Shown here: positions 57,308-64,000 of the stretch, piece by piece
Numbering within the stretch: position 1 is the first letter of the stretch
Layout of the letters: the number at the start of each line of letters is the position of its first letter
Assembly: GCA_963621975.1 (NCBI GenBank)
Contig: CAVFGI010000006.1
Coordinates: 3,626 to 67,625, forward strand
Origin: UBA9732 sp963621975
Lineage (GTDB): Bacteria > Spirochaetota > Spirochaetia > Sphaerochaetales > Sphaerochaetaceae
Length of the DNA: 64,000 nucleotides
Reading direction: 5' to 3'
Translations under genes and position numbers: made by a program
Notes under the pieces: model-generated
The model's input: only the letters and a program-made list of their open reading frames with translations
Databases searched by the model: none
Told to the model about the DNA's origin: nothing

Positions 57308-58502
57308 TGAACTAAAAAAGGAGCTCAGAGAATTTCTTGATGGTTTGGAGGCTCAGGGTCTTTCAAAGAAAGAAAGAGTAATTGTTTCAATGCAAAGCGG
57401 ACTTATTAAAGTTCAGAATCCAGACGGTTCTATCTCAGATGTTTTAAACTTCTGTGCCAATAACTATCTTGGGCTGGCAGATAACAAAGAAGTCATTGAA
57501 GCAGCAAAGAAGACAATGGACCAGTGGGGCTATGGTCTTTCCTCTGTCCGTTTTATTTGCGGAACTCAAAAGTTACATAAGGACCTAGAAAAGAAAATTA
57601 GTAATTTCCTTGGAACAGATGATACTATTCTTTTTTCTTCCTGCTTTGATGCAAACGGAGCCGTCTTTGAACCTTTGTTAAGTGAAAAAGATGCAATTAT
57701 CAGTGATGAACTTAATCATGCATCAATTATTGATGGCGTTAGACTGTGTAAGGCAAAAAGATTCAGATATAAGCACAGCAACATGGAAGAACTGGAGAAT
57801 TGCCTTAAGGAAGCAAAAGATTGCCCAAGAAAAATAATTTGTACAGACGGGGTGTTCTCTATGGACGGAGACATTGCAAAACTGGACAAAATTTGTGAAC
57901 TTGCAGAGCAATATGATAGCCTAGTTATGGTAGATGACTCACATTCTACGGGGTATATTGGCAAAACAGGCCGTGGTACAGCAGAATATTATGATCTTGT
58001 TGGAAAGGTAGATTTAATTACAACCACCTTTGGGAAAGCTCTTGGAGGAGCAAGCGGGGGCTGTATTAGTGGGCGTCAAGAGCTTATTGATTTGTTCCGC
58101 CAAAGAGCCCGTCCATATCTCTTTTCCAACACACTTGCTCCAGCCATTGCTGGTGGAACAATCAAGGTTATTGAACTTTTAGAGCAGGGTAATCCATACA
58201 GAAAAAAAACAATGGAGAATGCAAAACTTTTCCGCCAGAAAATGGAGGAAGCTGGATTTGATCTTGTTCCTGGTAACACAGCAATTGTTCCAGTTATGCT
58301 CTATGATGAAGTTAAAGCTGTAAAAATGGCAGATGAACTTCTCAAGGAAGGCGTTTATGTTATTGGATTCTGCTATCCAGTAGTTCCAAAAGGAAAGGCA
58401 CGTATTAGAGTTCAGCTTTCGGCCGTTCATACTCCTGAGCAGATTGATAAGGCTGTACAGGCCTTCATTAAAATAGGAAAAGCCAACGGAATTATAAAAT
58501 AA
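57300..58502 (+). CDS. kbl: 2-amino-3-ketobutyrate CoA ligase (glycine C-acetyltransferase)
   Basis: 400 residues, alpha-oxoamine synthase family. FCANNYLGLADNKEV, VRFICGTQKLHKDLE, MVDDSHSTGYIGKTGRG and PLP lysine in TTTFGKALGGASGG. Converts amino-ketobutyrate plus CoA into glycine and acetyl-CoA, supplying glycine to the Gcv/GlyA enzymes 12 kb upstream. Translation coupled to tdh. Confidence 0.95.
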   Translation: MTNELKKELREFLDGLEAQGLSKKERVIVSMQSGLIKVQNPDGSISDVLNFCANNYLGLADNKEVIEAAKKTMDQWGYGLSSVRFICGTQKLHKDLEKKISNFLGTDDTILFSSCFDANGAVFEPLLSEKDAIISDELNHASIIDGVRLCKAKRFRYKHSNMEELENCLKEAKDCPRKIICTDGVFSMDGDIAKLDKICELAEQYDSLVMVDDSHSTGYIGKTGRGTAEYYDLVGKVDLITTTFGKALGGASGGCISGRQELIDLFRQRARPYLFSNTLAPAIAGGTIKVIELLEQGNPYRKKTMENAKLFRQKMEEAGFDLVPGNTAIVPVMLYDEVKAVKMADELLKEGVYVIGFCYPVVPKGKARIRVQLSAVHTPEQIDKAVQAFIKIGKANGIIK

Positions 58503-58592
58503 AAAGTATAAAATTAAACTAGAATCTGAAAGCTCTTTAGTTTAGTATTGTAATACATTGCACAAAACAATACCCAACTAAGGAGCACATTA

Positions 58593-59075
58593 ATGTCTGA
58601 TAAAAGAGAAAACTACATTTCTTGGGATGAATACTTCATGAGCGTGGCCGTTTTATCATCTATGAGAAGTAAAGACCCAAATACGCAAGTAGGCGCCTGC
58701 ATAGTGAATCAAGAGAAAAAGATTGTAGGAACGGGTTATAATGGTTTCCCAATTGGCTGTAGTGACGACACCTTCCCTTGGGCTCGTGTTGGAGTTCCTC
58801 TTGAAACTAAATACCCATATGTATGTCATGCAGAACTTAATGCAATCCTAAATAGCATCTCACGCGACCTTAGAGGCTGCACCTTATATGTGGTCATGTT
58901 CCCATGCAACGAGTGCGCCAAAGCCATCATACAAAGTGGAATCCGCGAAGTTATCTATAGAGAGAACAAATATCCAGAATCCGATAATGTTCTAGCATCC
59001 TCTCGTATGCTCAAAGAAGCAGGAATTGTAGTAAGACAGTTCGTTAAAAACGAGAAACTGGAGATCAACATCTAA
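58593..59075 (+). CDS. Deoxycytidylate (dCMP) deaminase
   Basis: 160 residues. Zinc motifs CHAELNAILN (HAE) and PCNECAKAIIQSG (PCxxC); PNTQVGACIVN and GYNGFPIGCSDD are dCMP-deaminase specific. Makes dUMP for thymidylate synthesis. Own ribosome-binding site (AAGGAG); the RNase D-like gene starts 3 bases after the stop. Confidence 0.93.
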   Translation: MSDKRENYISWDEYFMSVAVLSSMRSKDPNTQVGACIVNQEKKIVGTGYNGFPIGCSDDTFPWARVGVPLETKYPYVCHAELNAILNSISRDLRGCTLYVVMFPCNECAKAIIQSGIREVIYRENKYPESDNVLASSRMLKEAGIVVRQFVKNEKLEINI

Positions 59076-59078
59076 TAA

Positions 59079-59963
59079 ATGGATTATTCAATAATCTCAA
59101 CAGGAAGCGAACTGAATGATTTAGTCTCACTATGGGCAAAAGATAACATTAACAGTGTGGCAATGGATTTTGAAGAAGAGTCCAATCTTCATTGTTATGG
59201 TGAGTATATTTGCATAATTCAAGTTTTTGATAGAACCAACTATTACATAATTGATTGTCTCAAAATAAGTAAAGAAAAAGAAGGCTTAGAGGCTCTTAAA
59301 GCCTTTTTAGAAGGTCCAATTGAAAAAGTAATGTTTTCATGCCAAAGTGATGCAGCCCTTTCTCGTAAAGCTTTGAAAATACAGTTGAAGAATATTTATG
59401 ACATTCGTATTTTGGCTTTAGCGTTGGAATTTACAGGCAATTTAACCTCGCTTGAAGAGAGATATCTTGGGCAAAATATTGATTTAGAAACAAGCTCTTC
59501 ATCAAAAAAACGTTTCCAGACTGCAAACTGGATGCGTAGGCCAATTCCAGAAGCACAAATTCAGTATGCCCTTGGTGATGTTCAATATCTTTTTGAACTG
59601 AAGGATATTCTCGAAAAAGAAGTTCAACAATTACCAAAATTTAAAAAGAGAGAAATTCAAAAAGCTTTAAAAACCTGTGCAGAGCCAAAGCATCCAGAAC
59701 GTCCAGGATGGGAAAAAATATGCAACTATAAAATGCTTTCAAAAAAAGAAAAAGTGCTTGTTAAATATTTCTTTCTAGCAAGAGACAGTGTTGCAAAAGC
59801 TCATAACGTACCAGCCTCACAGGTTTTACTGAAACAGAAAATTGTTGCAATGGCAAAAGAAGGAACTTGGGAAAATGAAATTTCTTGTTGCAATCCAGCC
59901 TTTCGCAAAGAACTTGAAAAAACAATGCAACAAGCAATGGAAAAAACCAGTAAATTATATTGA
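59079..59963 (+). CDS. RNase D-like 3'-5' exonuclease with HRDC-like C-terminus
   Basis: 294 residues. DEDD exonuclease fold: exo I MDFEEES (D-x-E), exo II in SCQSDAALSRKAL and YDIRILA, exo III YALGDVQYLFELKD (Y-x3-D). A helical C-terminal part (about 210-294) resembles an HRDC domain. Shorter than E. coli RNase D (about 375) because the second HRDC-like unit is missing. Expected to trim structured RNA 3' ends. Confidence 0.85.
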   Translation: MDYSIISTGSELNDLVSLWAKDNINSVAMDFEEESNLHCYGEYICIIQVFDRTNYYIIDCLKISKEKEGLEALKAFLEGPIEKVMFSCQSDAALSRKALKIQLKNIYDIRILALALEFTGNLTSLEERYLGQNIDLETSSSSKKRFQTANWMRRPIPEAQIQYALGDVQYLFELKDILEKEVQQLPKFKKREIQKALKTCAEPKHPERPGWEKICNYKMLSKKEKVLVKYFFLARDSVAKAHNVPASQVLLKQKIVAMAKEGTWENEISCCNPAFRKELEKTMQQAMEKTSKLY

Positions 59964-60008
59964 CCAACAGCTTTAATATGCGAAAAATGAGGGCATAGGA
60001 GCTATATA

Positions 60009-61295
60009 ATGAAGAAAACTCGTTATGCACAAGTTGGTACTGGTGGAAGAGCCAGAATGTATTATGAAGCAATAGCCACAACTTACAAAGATATCAATGA
60101 ACTTGTAGGTTTTTGCGACCTAAGTGAAACTAGAATGCGTTATGCAAACTCTGTTATTAAAGAGTTAGGAGCAAAGGAAGTTCCACAATATCTACCTCAT
60201 GAATTTGAGAAAATGATAGAAGAAACCAAGCCAGATGTAGTCATAGTTACTTCAGTAGACCGCACCCATGATGACTACATTGTCAGAGCAATGGAAAAAG
60301 GTTGTGATGTTATTACAGAAAAACCAATTACAATTAATGAGCAGAAGGCTCAGAGGATCATTGATGCTGTAAAACGCACTGGTCGTCATGTAAGAGTTAC
60401 ATTTAACTATAGATATGCTCCATACCATACTAAGATGAGAGAACTTATTAGGGATGGCGTTATTGGAACTCCTTTCCAAGTTCATTTTGAATGGTTGCTA
60501 AATACTGTTCATGGTGCAGATTACTACCGTAGATGGCATAGTTGTAAAGTTAACAGTGGTGGACTTTTGGTGCATAAAGCAACACATCACTTTGACCTTG
60601 TAAACTTCTGGCTTAACACAGAGCCTGAGAAAGTTTTTGCTCTTGGTTCATTGAATTTTTACGGAAAAGAAGCAGCGGAAAAGCGCGGAGTTGAGAAGTT
60701 TTACTATAGATGTCATGGTTCTGAAGAGGCAAAGAATGATCCTTTCGCAATTGATATAGAGAACAATCCAAAGCTTAAAGCCTTGTATCTTGATGCAGAA
60801 AAGGATAGCGGATACATAAGAGACAGAAGTGTTTTTAGGGACGATATTTCCATTGAAGATACAATGAATGTAGTTGTCAAATATAAAAATGGCGCTCAAA
60901 TGTCTTATTCTTTGTTCTCCTATTCTCCTTGGGAAGGTTTTAATGTCTGCATAAATGGAGATAAGGGAAGAATTGAGTATACAGCTCTTGAAAAGCCTTA
61001 CATCAATGCTGGTGGAGACAAAGAAAACGAAGGTGCAACAGTCTTCCATAAGATTCGTGTGTGTCCAATGTTTGGTGCTCCATATGAAGTAAAGGTTGAG
61101 ACAAAAGAAGGTGGACATGGAGGTGGAGACCCTGTTCTTTTGGACGATATTTTCCTTCCAAATCCCCCTTATGATGAATTCCACAGAGCAGCAGATTACA
61201 AAGACGGTATTAAGTCTGCCCTGGTTGGTATTGCAGCAAATAAGAGCATTGCATCAGGACTTCCTGTAGACGTAAAAGACTTAGTGGAGTGGTAA
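60009..61295 (+). CDS. Gfo/Idh/MocA-family NAD(P)-dependent oxidoreductase
   Basis: 428 residues. Rossmann motif YAQVGTGGRARMYYEA, then TSVDRTHDDYI, EKPITINEQKA (EKP) and a C-terminal dimer/substrate domain. GLLVHKATHHFDLVNFWL (catalytic His-type KxTHHFD) resembles sugar dehydrogenases. A 428-residue length with an extra segment before the C-terminus is typical of members acting on glycans or glycosides. GGAG upstream. It is the first gene of a three-gene cassette. Confidence 0.88.
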   Translation: MKKTRYAQVGTGGRARMYYEAIATTYKDINELVGFCDLSETRMRYANSVIKELGAKEVPQYLPHEFEKMIEETKPDVVIVTSVDRTHDDYIVRAMEKGCDVITEKPITINEQKAQRIIDAVKRTGRHVRVTFNYRYAPYHTKMRELIRDGVIGTPFQVHFEWLLNTVHGADYYRRWHSCKVNSGGLLVHKATHHFDLVNFWLNTEPEKVFALGSLNFYGKEAAEKRGVEKFYYRCHGSEEAKNDPFAIDIENNPKLKALYLDAEKDSGYIRDRSVFRDDISIEDTMNVVVKYKNGAQMSYSLFSYSPWEGFNVCINGDKGRIEYTALEKPYINAGGDKENEGATVFHKIRVCPMFGAPYEVKVETKEGGHGGGDPVLLDDIFLPNPPYDEFHRAADYKDGIKSALVGIAANKSIASGLPVDVKDLVEW

Positions 61296-61296
61296 C

Positions 61297-63300
61297 ATGA
61301 ATCAAGTCTTATATGACAATTTTTCTAGTTTTCCGCTAGGAGCATTCCCCTATGACAGAGATCATTCCGCCATGGGGGAATATCATTTTTATCCAGAAAA
61401 AGGCTATAAGGGTGATTGGTTTGATCCAATAGCCGATTTTGATTTTCGTGGTCCTTCTTGGATGGTTACAGATCCTCTTTTGAATGGTCAACATCTTATG
61501 GAACAGATGAGACTTAAGCCCCCAAAAGAAAAAAAGGCTGTTCCTGTACTCCGTAAGGGCGATACTCGCATGACAGATTACACTGTTACTGTTTCAATGC
61601 GAGCTATGAGGGCCGATGAAATTTGCGGGATTCTTTTTCGCTATCAAACTAGCATGATGCATTATGGATTTTATCTTCATAACAATAAAGTAGAATTTCA
61701 TAGAGTAAATAAATTAGAACGCACAATTCTTGCAGAAAAAGAAGTTACGTGGTCCGTAGAAGATTTTCATGCTCTCAAAGTAGACTGTAAAGACAATACT
61801 TTCACCTGTTATCTTGATGATGTGGAAGTACTTCTCGTCACAGATGCAACATATAAAAATGGTTGTATTGCACTGTCTGCTTGTATGCCTGCTCAATATG
61901 GTTCAATTTGTGTTGAGATGACAGATGCTCAGCTAAAGGCTTTTGAAAGTAAGAAAGCCTTAGATGAACAGCGTGTTGAAAAAAAGAGGGCGACTTTCCC
62001 TCAAATGAAGCTCAGTAAGGTCATAAGTCTTGAAAACTTTGGCGCTGCAAGACAGATTCGCTTTGGCCATCTGACTGGAACTAAGGAGCTTTTCTTTTTG
62101 ATTGCACAGCATCAGCGTCGCGTCTACAAGGACAGATATCCTTTCATAAGTTGTTTGACAGCTGTGAGCCTGGAAACAGGTAAAGTTTTATGGCAGAAGG
62201 GCGAGCCAATTGACGACGATGATGTCACTTTGCTCACTACTGACCTTCCTATGCAAATTTACGACATAGATAACGACGGTATTGATGAGGTTATTACCAG
62301 CTACGATTTTCAACTTTTCATTCTAGATGGTCGCACCGGACAGGTTAAAAAGAGTATTCCAACTCCACAAAATACCGCCGACCCAAAAACGGTTACCAGT
62401 TTGGAATTTGGACGCTATGCCTTTAATAGGCTCAACGTAGATGCAATTCGCATTGTCAACGTCACCGGTAAAGACCGCCCCAGTGATATCCTGATTAAAG
62501 ACCGATATTCTCGCCTTTGGCTTTATGATAAAGATCTTAACTTCTTGTGGACTTTCTCCAAATACAACACCGGCCATTTCCCATTTAGCTATGACTTTGA
62601 TAAAGATGGACAAGATGAGCTTTTCTCCTGCTACAACATGGTGGACCATGATGGCTCGTTGAAGTGGTCACTTCCAATAGAAACAGACCACACGGACGAG
62701 ATTATCTTTGGTAAGTATGGCCCAGATAGCGAACCTTGCCTTGCAATAGTATCGGGATGGGAAGGCTTTATGCTGGTGAATCTACAGGGAGAGATTCTGC
62801 TACGTGATATCAATGGCCATGGACAGCGCATAAGTATTGGCAATTACTGTCCTCAGAGGGATGGTCTTGAGATTTGTACCACAACATATTGGCAAAATAA
62901 TGGAATTATCTACATGCATGACTATAAAGGCCAAGAGATATGGCATAGGGAAGCTGTATGCAATGGCAATATCATAGCACCAATTAACTGGGATGGATCT
63001 GGGCAAGATTTAATCCTACTTAATGCCAGTGTTGAGCATGGTGGTCTAATGGATGGAGATGGGGATGTTGTCGTGCCATTTCCAGATGATGGGCATCCAA
63101 GTTTATGCTGTGAGGTTCTCGATACTGAAGGCGATAACCGTGAGGAAATTGTTGTGTGGGATAGAAAAGCCTTGTATGTTTATACTCAGGATAGACCAAT
63201 GGAAAATAGAGATAAAATCTATGCTCCAGAAAAATATCCGCATTACAATGCTTCAAACTATCGGGGTGAATATTCTTTTCCAAGGTGGATAAAAAAGTGA
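61297..63300 (+). CDS. Cytoplasmic beta-propeller protein resembling rhamnogalacturonan-lyase/FG-GAP family
   Basis: 667 residues, no signal peptide. The N-terminal third (about 1-215) has a concanavalin/LamG-like beta-sandwich pattern (DYTVTVSMRAMRADEICGIL, HYGFYLHNNKVEFHRVN, HALKVDCKDNTFTCYLDDVE). The C-terminal two thirds (about 235-650) repeat blades with Asp-rich calcium loops: YDIDNDGIDEVI, SYDFDKDGQDELF, NWDGSGQDLILL, DTEGDNREEIVV. This is the propeller type of PL11 rhamnogalacturonan lyases, but catalytic residues cannot be assigned and those enzymes are usually secreted. Starts 1 base after the oxidoreductase stop and overlaps the SGNH gene by 4 bases. Confidence 0.7.
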   Translation: MNQVLYDNFSSFPLGAFPYDRDHSAMGEYHFYPEKGYKGDWFDPIADFDFRGPSWMVTDPLLNGQHLMEQMRLKPPKEKKAVPVLRKGDTRMTDYTVTVSMRAMRADEICGILFRYQTSMMHYGFYLHNNKVEFHRVNKLERTILAEKEVTWSVEDFHALKVDCKDNTFTCYLDDVEVLLVTDATYKNGCIALSACMPAQYGSICVEMTDAQLKAFESKKALDEQRVEKKRATFPQMKLSKVISLENFGAARQIRFGHLTGTKELFFLIAQHQRRVYKDRYPFISCLTAVSLETGKVLWQKGEPIDDDDVTLLTTDLPMQIYDIDNDGIDEVITSYDFQLFILDGRTGQVKKSIPTPQNTADPKTVTSLEFGRYAFNRLNVDAIRIVNVTGKDRPSDILIKDRYSRLWLYDKDLNFLWTFSKYNTGHFPFSYDFDKDGQDELFSCYNMVDHDGSLKWSLPIETDHTDEIIFGKYGPDSEPCLAIVSGWEGFMLVNLQGEILLRDINGHGQRISIGNYCPQRDGLEICTTTYWQNNGIIYMHDYKGQEIWHREAVCNGNIIAPINWDGSGQDLILLNASVEHGGLMDGDGDVVVPFPDDGHPSLCCEVLDTEGDNREEIVVWDRKALYVYTQDRPMENRDKIYAPEKYPHYNASNYRGEYSFPRWIKK

Positions 63301-63920
63301 AAGAAATATTATGCTTTGGCGATTCAAATACCTACGGGGTAAACCCAGAAAACAATGAACGCTTTGGTAGGGACGAACGGTGGACAGGACTTTTGCAAAA
63401 TCTTCTTGGACAAGATTTTTACGTCATTGAAGATGGTTATAGAGGTCGTTCCACCTGCTTTGCTGATGACTCGGATCCATATAGAAGCGCTATCAAGGTC
63501 TTGGAGCCTGTGTTAAAAACTCATAGCCCGTTGGACTTGATTGTTATAATGCTGGGTACAAATGATTTTAAGGCTCAATTTAATATGACAGCAAAGGTGT
63601 CTGGATATGCGTTAAAGAGAATTGTGGATAAGATTCATAATTACTACGGCAAAGAGTGTCCAAAGATACTGCTCGTTTCTCCAATTATGATGGGAGAGGG
63701 GGTGGAAAACAGTCGTTTTTGGGAGTGCGATAAACGTGCTTATGAAGAAATCAAAAAGGTTCCAGCTGTTTATGAAGAAGTTGCTCGCCAAACAGATTCA
63801 GCTTTTTTTGCAGCCTCCACTGTTGCCTCAGCTGGCTCAGATTGTCTTCATATGACATTAGAAAGTCACAGGGCTCTTGCTGATGCTTTAGCGCCAATTA
63901 TTGTGGACTTGTTAAAGTAA
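63297..63920 (+). CDS. SGNH/GDSL-family hydrolase (arylesterase-like)
   Basis: 207 residues from GTG 63297 (GTGA overlap; AAGGTGG upstream; GTG 63285 is also in frame). Block I CFGDSNTYG with the nucleophile Ser, block III MLGTNDF, and catalytic DxxH in GSDCLHMT. No signal peptide. As part of a carbohydrate cassette it is likely a glycan deacetylase or esterase (inference). Confidence 0.9.
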   Translation: MKEILCFGDSNTYGVNPENNERFGRDERWTGLLQNLLGQDFYVIEDGYRGRSTCFADDSDPYRSAIKVLEPVLKTHSPLDLIVIMLGTNDFKAQFNMTAKVSGYALKRIVDKIHNYYGKECPKILLVSPIMMGEGVENSRFWECDKRAYEEIKKVPAVYEEVARQTDSAFFAASTVASAGSDCLHMTLESHRALADALAPIIVDLLK

Positions 63921-63942
63921 TTTATTTTGTTGTAATAAAAAA

Positions 63943-63985
63943 AGGGTTGCAAAAGTCATTTGACTGAGCAACAGTCTTTTTTTAA
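63943..63985 (+). terminator. Rho-independent terminator after the SGNH gene
   Basis: GTTGC (63946-63950) pairs with GCAAC (63968-63972), with an inner AGTCA/TGACT stem, followed about six bases later by a run of seven T. Confidence 0.6.
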
Positions 63986-64000
63986 TTTAAATCTATACAT

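Noticed and set aside
60648..61184. 178-codon minus-strand open frame
   Set aside because: Entirely antisense to the Gfo/Idh gene, which has full family motifs; no ribosome-binding site and a composition typical of a shadow frame.
1..64000. tRNA, rRNA and prophage genes
   Set aside because: No T-loop consensus, rRNA segment, integrase or phage structural gene was recognised on either strand.

Overview
This window is A+T-rich chromosome from a bacterium that is very probably a host-associated spirochaete (Treponema or Sphaerochaetaceae-like). The main reasons are a DUF3842 protein, a long (511-residue) serine hydroxymethyltransferase, paired orphan lipoprotein and beta-barrel genes with spirochaete-style signal peptides, a full set of Opp and glutamine-type importers, and an SDR-type threonine dehydrogenase. 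This placement is an inference from gene content; no rRNA or tRNA gene was found to test it. There is no prophage, IS element or CRISPR array. Decayed sequence is confined to two intergenic stretches, near 18.7-19.4 kb and 26.9-27.2 kb.

Layout. 0.2-6.5 kb: dnaE, a YggT-family gene and recG. 6.5-13.3 kb: a 61-aa orphan fragment, a three-gene molybdenum-hydroxylase-like set with damaged active-site motifs, rsmD, ligA and a ModE-like HTH gene. 13.5-18.7 kb: uppP (minus strand) and a MarR-controlled heterodimeric ABC exporter with a clear two-site operator. 18.7-19.4 kb: palindromic repeats and a frameshifted relic of a discoidin-like protein. 19.4-21.2 kb: a minus-strand cassette with a transglutaminase-like protein and two membrane proteins. 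21.3-24.1 kb: DUF3842, then a metal ABC importer preceded by three abutting inverted repeats. 24.1-33.4 kb: a glutamine-type importer followed by oppBCDF-oppA. 33.5-37.0 kb: DUF2188, a MalK/UgpC-type ATPase, an MFS permease and a ZIP transporter. 37.1-39.8 kb: a lipoprotein and beta-barrel pair. 39.9-48.7 kb: L-cysteine desulfidase-like gene, infA, a 43-aa gene, glyA-gcvH-gcvPA-gcvPB, a hydantoinase/dihydropyrimidinase and a HAD-cytidine deaminase fusion. 48.7-51.1 kb: a PLD lipoprotein and two small envelope proteins. 51.1-56.2 kb (minus strand): rpiB, rel, prmC, prfA and an XRE-cupin regulator. 56.3-63.9 kb: tdh-kbl, dCMP deaminase, an RNase D-like gene, and an oxidoreductase / beta-propeller / SGNH-hydrolase cassette.

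The metabolic theme is peptide and amino-acid use. Peptides and polar amino acids enter through Opp and the GlnQ/GlnHP system. Threonine goes to glycine through Tdh and Kbl, glycine to C1 units through GcvH/PA/PB and GlyA, and serine or cysteine is deaminated by the CdsB-like enzyme. gcvT and the L-protein gene are not in the window.

Most unusual points. (1) OppA looks circularly permuted: the block that normally forms the C-terminus of such proteins lies directly after the signal peptide, and the protein stops where that block would normally begin. The neighbouring glutamine-type receptor is also in lobe II-lobe I order. (2) GlnQ carries a C-terminal domain resembling anti-sigma-factor kinases. 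(3) Three consecutive inverted repeats, each with a 5-nt centre, abut one another before the metal-transporter operon. (4) The xanthine-dehydrogenase-like trio lacks the usual GGGFGGK loop, catalytic Glu and second Fe-S motif. (5) A degenerate HAD domain is fused to cytidine deaminase.
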